Source: Sapria himalayana (taxonomy: Eukaryota; Streptophyta; Magnoliopsida; Malpighiales; Rafflesiaceae). From it: 64,000 bases of DNA. The stretch spans positions 1 to 64,000 of the forward strand of contig JAREIK010010382.1 of NCBI GenBank assembly GCA_029783825.1, given 5' to 3'. The notes below the pieces were generated by a model that was given only the letters and a program-made list of their open reading frames with translations, did no database searches and had not been told where the DNA came from. Shown here one piece after another: positions 12,608 to 23,930 of the stretch; position 1 is the first letter of the stretch, and each line of letters begins with the position of its first letter. A program made the position numbers and the translations under genes.

Positions 12608-13828
12608 TATATAGATAGATATATTGTTAGACAGACAAATAGTTAGATAGATAGAAAGATATATATAGATAGATAGTTAGACAAAAGATAGACAAATAGT
12701 TAGATAGATAGATAGTTAGATAGATAGATATATATATATATAGATAGATAGTTAGACAAAAAGATAGACAAATATATAGATAGATATATAGATACATATA
12801 TATGTAGATAGATATATTGATAGACAGACAAATAGATAGATAGATAATAGAAAATTATATAGAAAGATATATTGATAGATAGATAATTAGATATATAGAT
12901 AGATAGATAGATAAACAAATAGATAGCCAAATAGATAAATTGATTGATTGATAGATTATAGATAGATAGATTGACAAAAAAGTTCACAGATAGATAGACA
13001 AATAGACAGATAGATAGATATATAGATAGGCAATTTGATATATAGATAGGCAGATAGATGGAAAATATATGCATAGACAGATAAAAAGTTTGATAAATAG
13101 ATAAACATATATATAGATAGATAGATAAACTGATAGATAGATAGTCGGATAGATATATAGATAAATAGATATATATGTAGATATATAGTCAGATAGATAA
13201 ACAAATAGATTGATAGAGATATATATATATATATATATATTAATTTATATATATAAATAGATAGATAGATAGACAAATAGATAGATGGACATATAGATAA
13301 AAAAATAGATTCACAAATAGATACATAAATAGATACACAAATAGATAGATATATAGATAGGTACATAGATAGATATATAATAGATTTATAGACATATAGA
13401 TAGACATACAAACAAACAGATAGATAGATTGATAGATTGCTTGATAGATAGATAGATAGATAGAAAAATAGATAGTCAGACAGATAGATATATAGATAAA
13501 TATATAGATAAATATATAGACAAATAGATAGATAGATAGATAGACAAATAGAAAGACATACAGATAGATAGATAGATAGATATATATATAGATTGTTAGA
13601 TAGATAGATAAATAGATAGATAGATAGATAGTTAGCTAGTCAGAAATTTTGTTAGATATATAGATAGATAGATATATAGACATATAGATAGTTTAATTGA
13701 TAGAAAAATAGCTAGAAATAAAGAAAGATAGATACAAAGTTAGACATATACATAGATAGATAAATATATAGATAGATAGACATATAGTTATACAAATATA
13801 TATATAAATAAATAGACAAATAGATAAA
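7950..13828 (+). repeat. GATA array 1, imperfect (GATA)n, about 5.9 kb
   Basis: This is a nearly uninterrupted run of GATA-type tetramers read on + as TAGATAGATAGA. Frequent variants are CAGA, CAAA, AAGA, TTGA, TAAA and TATA. Pure (TA)n runs are embedded at about 8887-8912, 9726-9748, 9844-9890, 12577-12605 and 13219-13241. Phase shifts and variants every few units show great age or repeated duplication. Near 12560-12800 the sequence resembles itself at about 170-bp spacing (GTTAGACAAAAAGATA blocks). Long stop-free minus-strand frames made of Tyr-Leu-Ser-Ile arise because the complement (TATC)n has no stop codon in any frame; they are not genes. Confidence 0.97.
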
Positions 13829-14400
13829 AAAACACTATAATAAAATATTTATTTAACTATAAAAATTTAGCTAGAAAAATAATTCCTATCTAATTTGCAC
13901 GAGATTTGCTAGGGAATATTTAGAGATGTTAGATTTTACATTGAATCACAAATTTTTGGTGAATTTGTGATAGATTAGAGATGGAAACTTTCAATTGAAA
14001 AATATCCCAAGTCAATATTATTGTAGATTTTTGCGCAAAGATTTGTTGTAATTTTAGCAATATCTTTAGCAATGAACGTTCCCTAGTTAATTAGATTGAG
14101 AGAATTTCCATCACTAAATAATTATCTGAAAAAATATTTTCATGATTATTTATTAATTGCAAGTGATTAGTCCTTAAATGAAAATTTTCAAGAAATATAT
14201 GCATTTAGCTAGTGAATTTTCCCTAACTATTTCCGGTGGAAATTATTTCTGTCGTTAATCAATATTGATTTATTTTTTATATATTATTTGTTTTACTATT
14301 TGTTGTAATTTTGTATATTGAAGGTTTTTAATCATCTATGGATGAGGAATCCATGAAAGACACCTCCTCAAATCATTATAAAAATATGATATTATAAAAA
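13829..14400. other. CACTA-like subterminal sequence right of array 1
   Basis: There is no coding potential here. The stretch 13855-14290 is built from short reiterated motifs such as TTTAGCTAG, TGCTAGGGAA, GAATTTGTGATAGA, AGAGATGGAAA, AATTTCCATCACTAAATAA and TTTCTGTCGTTA, in both orientations. Alternating GATGGAAATT and AATTTCCATC blocks are characteristic of CACTA subterminal regions. A CTAGTG hexamer near 14190 could be a terminus, but motif-rich sequence continues past it. This supports array 1 having grown inside the 3' part of CACTA-1. Confidence 0.45.
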
Positions 14401-15250
14401 AATAATTTCAAAATTATATAAATATGAAAAAAATTTATATTAATAAAGACTAAAATAACTTTTTTTATTATTATAAAATTTAAAAAAATTATACATAAAA
14501 TTTTTCTAAAATTTTTGATTATAAAATTTAAATATTTGTATAAAAAAATAGTAGATAATTAATTCTATAATAATACTCATTTTTAAATATATTTTAATAA
14601 ATAAATGAACATACATAAAAATTTATACTAATAAAAAGCTAAAATAATCAATTGTATGATTAAATAAAAAATATTTACAAAAATATCTGAATTAATAAAT
14701 AAAAAGTAAATATTTATATTATTTAAAAAAATATTTTTATGATTATAAGAAACTTTTTAAAAAATAATTACTAAAAGATTTAAAAAGCTTGTATTATAAA
14801 AAAAATTAAATTTTTCATAAAATTTAAAAGAAAATAAATTGATATTTAAAGATAAACACATAGATGTTTTAATTACATCAAAAAAAATTAATGATTTAAA
14901 AAAAATATCCCCGATTGGTTATTAAAATAACACTTCAAGTATTTTTTTTGGGGTTAAAAAGATGTATTTAAAATATTACTAATGATATTTTTTTGGTCTA
15001 AAAAAATTAAATTTGCCCATTAGTTGATTTGAATTCAAGTTTTATTTTTTTACCTACTAAAATTTATAAGAATTAAATAATTGAGTGAGATTTTTACTAT
15101 TATCTTTTAATATTCTATTTTGCATAAAATAATAAATATAATTTTTTTTAATAATCTTCTCACTTTAAGTAATATTTGAAATTTTATAAATTATAAATTA
15201 TATCAAATAATATTAAATTTTAGGCTTTAAAATTATTTCATATTACTAAT
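14400..15250 (+). repeat. Family X copy 1: AT-rich dispersed repeat
   Basis: This AT-rich block matches 43685-44330 in the same orientation and 63600-64000 in reverse. Shared landmarks in order are GACTAAAATAACTTTTTTTA, AAAATATTT.CAAAAATAT, ACTAAATTTATAAGAATTAA (one inserted A here), TTTTTACTATTA, ATCTTCTCACTTTAAGTAAT, TATCAAATAATA and TTTAAAATTATTTCATATTA. Copy 1 has about 190 bp (14868-15055) absent from copy 2, including a small GGTTATTAAAATAAC segment. No ORF is present, and the element type is unknown. Confidence 0.7.
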
Positions 15251-16137
15251 CTTTGGGTGGTAGGATTAGAAGGATGAGGGATTGCATATAGATACTATTG
15301 TATATTATTTTCATTGCATATATTATCTTTTACAAATGTGTTGTGTAATTATATAAATACTAATATTAGTTTCAAAATAACTTTGAAGTTAAATTTATTT
15401 ATGAGAGAATAATATTTTAAGATGATTGATACCTTGAAAAATTTTGTATTACAATGTCTCTTCAAATATAGTCTCTTCAAAGTTATTAGGTAAAATTGTT
15501 GAGATATTTAATTTTTTTTATATATCTTGTTAAAGTGAGAGCCTTTTGTACTTGGGCATGAATGTGATCTACATATCTATCTTATCTTATTTTAATATAT
15601 AGAATCATTTAAAATACGAAAGCTAGGTAAGAAAACAAATCTTACCAATATCTTATCTTGACAATCTTACCTTAAAAGATTGAAGAGATCATGGATGATA
15701 AATCTTGAATTTGAGGCTTTTTGATCTTAGTGTTTGGATAGAATTTTGTCATCACATAAAGATGTGATATCTTATTAGATAGAAAAATATATCTATTTTA
15801 ACATTTGAATAAGTCATGAAATTGAAGAGCAAATGGAAGAACATATACATCCATTATTTGAATTCCACAAGAAATTGAAAATTGGATTTGAAAATATATC
15901 AATTTTAATTGGTAGTTACTTATAAATTACTATAAACTCTAAGTTTATTCCATGCTAATTCATAAGATTTTTAAATCCAAACTAATATTATTAATCCTAC
16001 TTTGTTTAAATATCATCAAATCATATCCCCCTTCAATTCTATCCAATAAAGCACAAACTAAAGAGTAACTAGGCATGAGGAAGGATTAAAAGAGCTTATA
16101 CAAGCTACCATTTTTCTAATCATGCTTTACCTATTGT
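15251..16137. other. Non-coding spacer between X copy 1 and array 2
   Basis: Nothing recognisable is encoded. The stretch is somewhat less AT-biased than its left flank, with short local repeats of ATCTTATCTT / AATCTTACC at 15570-15670. It may be remnant sequence that predates the arrays. Confidence 0.4.
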
Positions 16138-16607
16138 GATAGATTCTATTAATGTATTCGAATATATCTAGACAGGTAGACCAATAGATTGTCAAATAGA
16201 TAGAAAGATAGATATGCAAATAAATTGATAGATAGACATATAGATAGATATAAAGATAGAAAGATAGATAAATAAAAATATTGATGATAGATAGATATAC
16301 AGATAGATAGACAGAAAGATAGATAAGATAGATAGATAGATTTATAGATATATTGATAGACAGATAGATAGACATAAAGATAGATAGATAGATATATAGA
16401 TAAATAGATCGATAGATATAAATATAGACATACATATAGGAGACATACATCTAGATATACAAATATTTTGACATATAGAAAGATAGATAGAGAGAGATTT
16501 ATATACAGATTCATTGAGAGATAGACAGATATTTAGAGATTTAGAAATATAAACAGAGAGATAGACAGATAGATTAGATTAACAGATAGATCGAAAGATA
16601 GATATAT

Positions 16608-16651
<44 letters not shown>

Positions 16652-17646
16652 TAAATAGATATACAGAGAAATAGATATATAGATTAGATTAACAGATAGA
16701 TTGAAAGATAGATAAATAGAGAGATATACCGAGAAATAGATAGATAGATAGATAGATAAATAGATAGTTAAATTGATAGACAAATAGATAGATAGATAGA
16801 TAGATAGATAGACAAGTAGATATATAGATTGATAGACTGATTGATAGATAGATTGTTAGAAAATTTAATAGATAAATTGATAGACAGATTGATGGACAGA
16901 TATATAGATTGATTGATTGATAGATTGATAAATTGATAGGTTGATTGATAGATAAATAGATAGACATATAAATAATAGATTTTTAGATAGATACATAGAT
17001 AGATAGATAGATAGATAGTTCATAGATATATAAATAGTAGATAGATAGATAAATAGATAGATAGATTATTTGATAGATAGAAAGATATAAAAATATATAG
17101 CGAGATAGATATATTGACAGATAGATAGACAAATAGATAGACATATAGATATATAGATAGAGAGAGAGAGATAGAGAGATAGACTGACAGCCAGATAGAT
17201 AGATAATTAGATTGATAGAAAAATTAATAGAATGATTGATATAAAGATTTATAGACATAATAAAAGAAAGATTAATAGATATATTAATAGATAGATTGAA
17301 ATATAGATAGAAAGTGAGATATATATAAATATTGATAGAAATGTATAGATAGATAGATAGATAGATAGAAAAGTAGATATACAAAAAGTTTAATAGATAG
17401 ATAAATAGATATATTGATAGATTATTAGACAGCTAGATAGATAAATAAATAGTTTGAAAAATTATTAGATAGTTAGATAGATTAATAGATAGATAGAAAG
17501 ATAGATTATCAGATAGATATATAGGAAATTGGATATATAGTTTGAAAGATATATAAAAAGATAGTTAGATTGATATATATATATATAGACATAAATATAG
17601 ACAGATAGATAGATTCAATGAGAGATAGATAGATAGAAAGATAGAT

Positions 17647-17677
<31 letters not shown>

Positions 17678-18020
17678 CAAATGATAATTTAAAAGATAGA
17701 GAGAATAATAGATAGATAGATATATAGATTGGTAGATAGAGAAATAAAAATAAAGATAAATGAATAGATATACAAATAGACAGACAGATAGATAGACATA
17801 TAGATAGACATGTAGTTAGATAAAAACATATACAGATATAAATGTAGATAAATAGATAGATAGATAGATAGAAAGACAGATATATAGATAAATATACTAA
17901 TAGATAGATAGATAAATAAACATATAGATAGATTGAGAGATACATAGAGAGACAAATAGACAGAAAGATATACAGATTGATAGAATGAATGATATACATA
18001 TTGATAAAATGATTGATATG
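16138..18020 (+). repeat. GATA array 2, imperfect (GATA)n, about 1.9 kb
   Basis: This has the same composition and orientation as arrays 1 and 3: TAGA tetramers with CAGA, AAGA, TTGA and GAGA variants. A (TA)n run lies at about 16612-16643. Near it, TAGATTAGATTAACAGATAGA occurs at about 16570 and 16680, marking a local duplication of about 110 bp. The array ends abruptly near 18020, where non-repetitive sequence leads into LINE-1. Confidence 0.96.
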
Positions 18021-18640
18021 CATTTAATTAAAACTTATCCAAATAAGATAAGTTATTTAGATATTAAAAAATATATCTCTACACCGCTGTATTTAAATAT
18101 CTGTAGATTTTAATTAAGATGATAGTATAGCCACTCAGATTTTAATTAAAAGGCATACCGTGTATAGAGTGGATAAAAGAGGTATTTAAATATCTCCTAG
18201 GATAGAAGAGAAGGTAGAGGTAGATGGAGTGGATAAAAATAAAAGGCATGATTTAATTATGAAAATTGCAGAAATAAATAAAATGATTCGGGGAAGCAGG
18301 TTTGAAAATAGAAATAGAAGGGAGGAGAGTAGGAAATGGGCAGTGGAAGAAGGTAATAGCTCGGAATAAGAAATAGAGGTTCGAAGTAGTATAAACTTAA
18401 ACATGGGAAAGAAAGAAAACAAATGCATAAAATATACTAAGGATGATATTGATATACATAGATACAAGAATAAAATGGGCAACAGGGAATGGACATGGAA
18501 GAAATAAAAATTATGGCTATACAACTAGGAAGGGTGCGGAGAGAAGATAAAACAAAAAATATTAGTGCTTTAAATAAGCCAAGAAACATGAAAAAACACT
18601 TAAATAGAACATATGATTCAAAATGCACCACTAGATCTCA
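18021..18640 (+). other. LINE-1 leader and possible ORF1 remnant
   Basis: The stretch begins with AATTAAAACTTATCC and contains ATATATCTCTACACCGCTGT, whose complement recurs in the mosaic at 23400-23900. From about 18210 an A-rich, polar reading frame gives DGVDKNKRHDLIMKIAEINK and EESRKWAVEEGNSSE, which could be the tail of a LINE ORF1. The segment 18540-18640 (AATAAGCCAAGAAACATG, CCACTAGATCTCAGACTAAA) resembles the ORF1-ORF2 junction of LINE-2 at 22320-22400, which supports assigning it to the LINE. Confidence 0.5.
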
Positions 18641-18654
18641 GACTAAATCTAACT

Positions 18655-19680
18655 ATAATGTTTAGGTTCTTTTACTGAATTGTTAGGGGTATTGCAAACC
18701 CTTCCACAATAAAAAGAATTAAAAAAATGATAAAATTATATAATTCTTCTCTTATAATGCTTGCTGAACCTATGGTGAATAAGGTTCAAATAGAATATTA
18801 CAAGGGAGTCTTGGGCTTTGAGAATGCATTTTCTAATAATAATGGTAAATTTTGGTTATTCTGGAAAAACAAATTAAATATACTCATATTGGAGGAGACG
18901 GAACAAATAATCAATTTTAGTCTAGATAATGCCCGGAAGGAAGTAATCGCGGTGATCTATGCTAAATATACTAAATAAGGTAGAAAGGAGGTTTGGAATA
19001 ATATGGCTAAAATAACAAGTTTGAACAAACCCTGGATAATAGGAGGAGATTTTAACATAATAAGAAAGGTCAGTGAGAAAAAAGGGGGTAATCCCCCTAA
19101 CACAAGAGCCATTTCACACTTCAATGAGGCTATATCAAAGGCCAGTTTGATGGAAGCTAACTTTTTAGGCTCACAATATACCTGGTGCAATAACTGGAAA
19201 AATAAAGGCACTATATGGGCAAGACTAGATAGAGTCCTATACAATGTGAAATGGATAGAAAGTTATGGTTCTATGGCTGTGAGACATTTAAGTAGAACAT
19301 GATCAGACCACAATCCATTGTTAATTACCTTAGAACAGTCTAAATTCTTGAGTAAGCCTTTTAAATTTCAGAATGCTTGGTGTTTGCATCATACCTTCAT
19401 AAATAAGGTTAAAGAATCTTGGTTTCTGGAAGTTTCAAGAAATCCTCCTCAAATCTGACATACGAAACTAAATAGATTAAAAAAACATCTAAAAATATGG
19501 AATAGAGATATATTTGGTAATATAAACAAAAATATAATAGAAGCAGAAAAAAGGGCTGAAAAGTTAGAGATAGAACATGAAACATTACAAAATAAAGATT
19601 GTAGAAAAGTGCTTAGCAAAGCCCAAGCTGAACTAAAATTAAAACTCCTCATGGAGAAGGTTTTTTGGAAATAAAAATAA
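18655..19680 (+). pseudogene. LINE-1 ORF2 endonuclease domain and linker (broken)
   Basis: This is the endonuclease that nicks target DNA in L1 elements. Visible motifs are RGIANPSTIKRIKKMIKLYN, LAEPMVNK (catalytic Glu), the metal-site block IIGGDFNIIRK, YTWCNNW, ARLDRVL, and SDHNPLLI near 19300 with the catalytic Asp-His kept. Stops occur at 18673 (in the WN block), after IYAKYTK at 18976, just before SDH near 19300, and at 19456. The linker up to 19680 is a Lys/Glu-rich helical region (RLKKHLKIWNRDIFGNINKN) typical of the segment before RT. Confidence 0.85.
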
Positions 19681-19689
19681 AAAATAAAT

Positions 19690-20990
19690 TGGCTAAAAGA
19701 AGGAGATAAAAACACAAAATTTTTTCAAAGTGCAGCTAAAATAAGAATCCATAACAAAGAATAAAAGGTATAAAAAACAACAATAATAACTGGATAGATG
19801 ATAACAAAGAGATTAAAAAGCATTTTGATGAATACTTTGAAAATCAATTTATAAGGGCTACAACCCAGAGAAGTATTGACCGCATACACAAAATAGACTG
19901 TAACATTACCAGATAAGAGAATGATGCCCTCATAAAATTCCTAGATGAAGAACTTAAAATGGTTGTCTTCAGCCTGGACCCAGATAGTGCTTCGGGCCCG
20001 GATGGACGGAACAATGAGTTCTATCAAAAAATGTTGGCTTATAATAAAATCTGATCTTCTCAATGCCATTTATTGTATTGTTATTAGAGCAGAAATAGGC
20101 AAGAAATGGAGTAGCACATACCTGGTGCTAATTCCTAAGATAGACAACCTACAAAAGGTAGATGATTTCAGACCTATAAGCCTATGTAACTCCATTTATA
20201 AAATTTTGGCTAAATTATTACAAAATAGACTAACCTCTGTCCTTCCTAAAAGTATTTCGAAAGAACAATTAGGCTTCATGAAAAATAGACTAATAATGAA
20301 AAATATTTGCTTAGCTAAAGAAATGTTCAAAGAAATAGGCAGAAAAACTAGAGGACATAATGTATTAATGAAATTAGATTTATCTAAAGCTTTCGATAGA
20401 GTAGAATGGAATGTTCTGTGTTTTAGTATGAGAAAGATGGGTTTCTCGGAGACTTGGATAGACTTGATATACAGATGTATATCAAGCTCATGGATTAAAA
20501 TTCTAGTAAACGAGGAACTAGGAAGAGATATCAAGCCAGTAAGAGGACTAAGACAAGGTGATCCACTTTCTCCCTCACTCTTTAATATATATTTAGAGCT
20601 CCTTATTGTCAATCTTAAAAATAAAATATCCACGGGTGAAATAGGTGCCTTCATTCAACCGAAGGGTACCCCCCTGGTGGGTTGCCTAGCATATGCAGAT
20701 GATGTGGTAATCTTCACTAATGGTAGTGTTAGATCCCTTCAAAACCTGATGAATTTGTTGAAAGTAATGGAGGAGGAAACGGGTCAAATAATAAATAGCA
20801 AAAAGTGTCAATTTATTATAGCTAAAAAAGCTCCTATGAGTTTAGGACATAGAGTACAGAGTATAACAGGTTTCTCTCAGAAAAAAGGAGCAATTCAATA
20901 TCTTGGATGCTTTTTATATGAAGGAAAAGTTTAAGTTAGAATACTTGGAATTCTTACTTGAAAAGATCAAAAATAAAATTGCAGGATGGA
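19690..20990 (+). pseudogene. LINE-1 ORF2 reverse transcriptase (broken overall, catalytic motifs intact)
   Basis: The main open frame is 19945-20934. It begins after a frameshift: ASGPDGRNNEFYQK is read in another frame near 19990, and WLIIKSDLLNA continues in this one. RT blocks in order are LVLIPKIDN, DFRPISLCNSIYKILAK, GFMKNRLIMKN, motif A LDLSKAFDRVEW, motif B GLRQGDPLSPSLFNIYLE, motif C LAYADDVVIF with both catalytic Asp present, and motif E GAIQYLGCFLYEGK. A stop follows at 20932-20934, and another frame (KNKIAGWRVEMLSMSREN) marks the beginning of the RT-distal region, where the element breaks off. The core RT is the best-preserved enzyme in the window, but it has no complete ORF. Confidence 0.9.
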
Positions 20991-21029
20991 GGGTTGAAAT
21001 GCTGTCAATGAGCAGAGAAAATCCCCATT

Positions 21030-22235
21030 TTTTCCGAAATCAAGCTCCCAATAAGCTCAAAATGGAGCACAAGGATTTATTATTAAATAATAAATCCTTT
21101 GCATCGGTAACAAGAGGGACCGCGCGTCTCTAACGGAGCTTCGGAACAAAAAACGGGAGTCCCTCTATTCTCTTCTCCATGGAGCAAATGCATAGGTTCT
21201 TGGAATCTTTCGAATATATACTTGTAAAGAAATTTTCCCATGGCAAACCTCGTGCAAACGAGTTATAGAACTTCATCTCTACATTAAAGCTTAAAGGAAG
21301 CGTGAAGTTTGCTGATTACGACACGAAACATATATTTTTACATTGCTGTATGATAGAGGATTATTATCGATTGTGGCAGAGGGGACTTTGGTATGTCGAA
21401 GGATTCCCTATGCATATACTGAAGTGGACGAAAAGCTTCAGTCCACTCGAGGAATCTCCCATTGCTCCGGTATGGTTCTCCTTACCGAACCTTCCATTGT
21501 TTTTATTTAATACGTAGGCTCTTCATGCTATCTCGAGTTGCTTGGGTAAACCCATGCTTCGGGATGAAGCTACCTCCTCCATGACAAGATTAGGTGCTGC
21601 CCGAGTGTGTGTAGAATGCAACTTACTCACGTAGCCACCGGGCAGAATATGGAGAGGCAGTGAAGAAGAAGATGAAGGTTTTTGGCAAACTGCCATACCC
21701 GAAAACCATCCAGCATACTACCTTGGCTGTAAAAGGCTAGGTCATGGTATAGAAGAATGCAGGGTGAGAAAAGAGGAGAGGGATAAGGGGAATAGGAAGG
21801 AAGGTAAGGGTAGATGGGTAGAAAATTGGGTTAGAAGGGAAGAGATAGCCCCAAAAGCTCAAACCGAAAAGCTAGTTGAAGGGTAAGGTGAAGGGGAAGG
21901 AGAGGGTGTGAGAGTGGTAGAGAGTTATAGGATTGAAGAGGAGGGAGGCATAATGAATGAAGGAGGGGAGGGAAAAGAATCGGAAGGAGGATGGGAGAAG
22001 GTGACAGCTAGAGGGAGAAGAAAAAAAAGATTCAAAGTTAGAAGAGTTTTAAAGGAAAAGCTGGAGGATTATAACTTGATGGATGAAGATCTCTTGGATT
22101 TTCCAGATGAAGATGCAGAGGTCTTTACCTGCCCTCCACTAAGCGTGGAAGAAGAAAATGGAGAAGGCTCACTAGAATAGGTAAAAGATGATTTGGATAT
22201 TTATGAGGAAGATTGAGAAAAGCTCTCCAGAGATC
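21030..22235 (+). pseudogene. LINE-2 ORF1, DUF4283-type nucleic-acid-binding protein (broken)
   Basis: ORF1 proteins bind LINE RNA. The N-terminus reads KSFASVTRGTARL, then a stop near 21131. The DUF4283 fold follows: LVKKFSHGKPRANEL, stop, STLKLKGSVKFADYDTKHIF, DYYRLWQRGLWYVEGFPMHI, LKWTKSFSPL, SPIAPVWFSLPNLPLFLF, then a stop at 21515. The next blocks, GKPMLRDEATSS and GAARVCVECNLL, match the region before the CCHC knuckle. LGCKRLGHGIEECR (near 21720) is that knuckle with its first Cys pair damaged. A Lys/Glu/Gly-rich tail leads to an acidic C-terminus (DLLDFPDEDAEVF) ending at 22180. At least four in-frame stops make it non-functional. Confidence 0.8.
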
Positions 22236-22408
22236 AAGCCATGGAATCTATAAATAGAATGGCTATGCATCTCGGGCAATAGGTAAAATACAATGAAATA
22301 ATGCATATTTTTTCTAATACATCAAAACTCCAAGAAATATGAAGAAACATTTGAATAAGACTTATAAGTCTAAATGCACAACTAGATCTCAAGCAAAGTC
22401 AGTAATAA

Positions 22409-23075
22409 ATGGATAGGTGTCTCTATTGGAACATCAGAGGGGTAGCAAATAACCCTTCAATTAATAGGCTGAAACAATTAATAAAAACACATAAAATTTC
22501 GTTAATAATCATAGCTGAACCTTTGGTCCAAAAAGACCAACTAATTAAATACAGTGAAAAATTAGGGGTCAAAAATGCGTATGCAAATTTGAATAGTAAA
22601 CTCTGGATCATGTGGCATGATTATTTGGACATTAAAATATTAATAGATACAGAATAGCTAGTTAATTTTAAAACTAATACTAAAATAGAATAAAAAAATC
22701 GGTGGTTTATGCTAAAAATGATAAAAAAGCAAGATTAGATCTATGGGAGGAAATGCAGAGCATTGCAATAAAAAATATTCCATGGATTATGGGAGGAGAT
22801 TTTAATGTTATAAGAATTGCTCAAGAAAAGAAAGGTGGTAAAACCCCAAACACAGTGGGCATGTCACAATTTAATGAGATCATTGCCAACTCCAACTTAA
22901 TGGAAGTGGATTATATAGGTTCAAATTATACCTGGTGTAATAATTGGCATAGAAGAGGAGCAATCTGGGCAAGGCTGGACAGGGGTCATGTGTAATGCTA
23001 AATGGGCAGCTTCGCATGGGGTTACGGGGCTGAGATACTTAAACAGGACCTGTTCAGACCAAAACCATTGCTCAT
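22409..23075 (+). pseudogene. LINE-2 ORF2 endonuclease fragment (broken)
   Basis: The ATG at 22409 begins MDRCLYWNIRGVANNPSINR, with the conserved Trp-Asn block. IIAEPLVQK supplies the catalytic Glu. The frame stops at 22655. It resumes in another frame at about 22700 with VVYAKNDKKARLDLWEEM, IMGGDFNVIR, TPNTVGMSQFNEI, YTWCNNW and ARLDR, then shifts again near 22985. The expected Ser-Asp-His motif reads SDQN, so the catalytic His is lost. The sequence ends soon after and no reverse transcriptase follows. Confidence 0.85.
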
Positions 23076-23084
23076 AATAATTGA

Positions 23085-23374
23085 TGTATATCTTTTGGGT
23101 TTTTGTTAAAGTTGTATGACAATCAACTTTAATTTGTGTTTGTTCATGTCTATAATAAATGTTTATATATATATGTGAATATGTTAGTGTGTCTCTGAAT
23201 TATTTGGATAAGTTTTAGACTATTATAGGTAAGTAAAAGGCTATATTCAGCAGTGGAAGAAGTTGCAGTGGTGGTAGCAGCGGCAGGGATGGCAGTGTGC
23301 CGACGATAGTAGTGGCAGTAGCAGCAGGGGCGGCGGCAGTGGCAATAGCGGCGGCTACAGCGGTAGTAGTGGCT
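23085..23374 (+). repeat. Family Y unit, head plus GC-rich triplet core
   Basis: The head (23085-23250) matches, in reverse, 52797-52950 and 51612-51765. Landmarks are GACAATCAACTTTAATTTGT, GTTTGTTCATGTCT, TTTTAGACTATTATAGGTAA and ATTCAGCAG. The core (23251-23374) is an imperfect trinucleotide tract of GCAGTGGTGG and GGCGGCGGCAGTGGC type, standing out sharply from an AT-rich background. No ORF is credible. The tail seen in other copies (CAGATATGGTACCTCATT) is not present here, and the mosaic at 23375 replaces it. Confidence 0.7.
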
Positions 23375-23930
23375 ATTACATTTTGTCCGAGTGTGTATTT
23401 TTCTTATATATTTTAATTATACTCATACAGCGGTACATATTAAAAAATCACGGTACAGCGATATTAATTAAATTTAAATACACACTCGTCTTAATTAAAA
23501 TAAAGCCATGCGGATTTATTTATACTCATACAGCGGTGTAGATATTAAAATCTACAGATATTAAATTTAAATATCTAAATTTAAATACAGCGGTGTAGAG
23601 ATATATTTAATTATGCTTAATTTTCATAACTTATAAGATAGTAATTAAATTTTCATTATTTTCTTACATAATTAAAATAAAGCTATTAACTACAGATATT
23701 AAATTTAATTATACTCATACAGCAGTAGTAGATGAGTATAATTACTATGTTAGCGATAGTATAGTTTTAATTAAAACTTTTAAGAGTATAATTTTAATAT
23801 CTGTAGAGATATTAAAATCACGGTAGAGATATTAAATTTAGATATTAAAATATATTAAAATGAGTATAATTATACTCTTATAATTAATATCTGTAGGGAA
23901 AAAATTTATATAGATATTAAGAAAATAACT
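23375..23930. repeat. Mosaic of short shuffled repeats
   Basis: The stretch is made of a few short motifs repeated in different order and orientation. CATACAGCGGT or close variants occur at about 23424, 23527, 23585 and 23715. Others are ATATTAAAATCTACAGATAT, AATTAAAATAAAGCC, AATTATACTC and GGTGTAGAGATATA. The complement of the last motifs occurs in the LINE-1 leader at 18070-18170. The block therefore looks like scrambled copies of that leader or of a shared source. Confidence 0.6.

Larger units (their letters stand above)
18100..21015 (+). mobile_element. LINE-1: L1-type retrotransposon, 3' truncated
   Basis: An apurinic-like endonuclease region is followed by a reverse transcriptase on the + strand. 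The RT stops near 20990-21015, just after the EWLNAV / LSM region that follows RT motif E, and the start of LINE-2 ORF1 follows at once. The RT thumb/connection region, RNase H and poly(A) tail are absent. LINEs usually lose their 5' ends, so losing the 3' end implies a later deletion or recombination with LINE-2. Confidence 0.85.
21030..23085 (+). mobile_element. LINE-2: L1-type retrotransposon, 3' truncated
   Basis: The unit starts with ORF1 (DUF4283-like RNA-binding domain plus a zinc-knuckle region) and continues into the ORF2 endonuclease. It stops right after the endonuclease near 23085, where family Y sequence begins. RT and 3' tail are missing. It lies immediately behind LINE-1 in the same orientation. 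ORF1 is relatively GC-rich compared with its surroundings, which may mean it is younger than LINE-1. Confidence 0.82.

Noticed and set aside
7950..13828. CRISPR-like regular repeats
   Set aside because: There are no unique spacers or constant direct repeat, the unit is a 4-bp microsatellite, and the sequence is a plant nuclear genome.
14180..14200. CTAGTG as the CACTA-1 right terminus
   Set aside because: Subterminal-like motifs continue for about 90 bp beyond it and no matching CACTAG start or 3-bp duplication was found.
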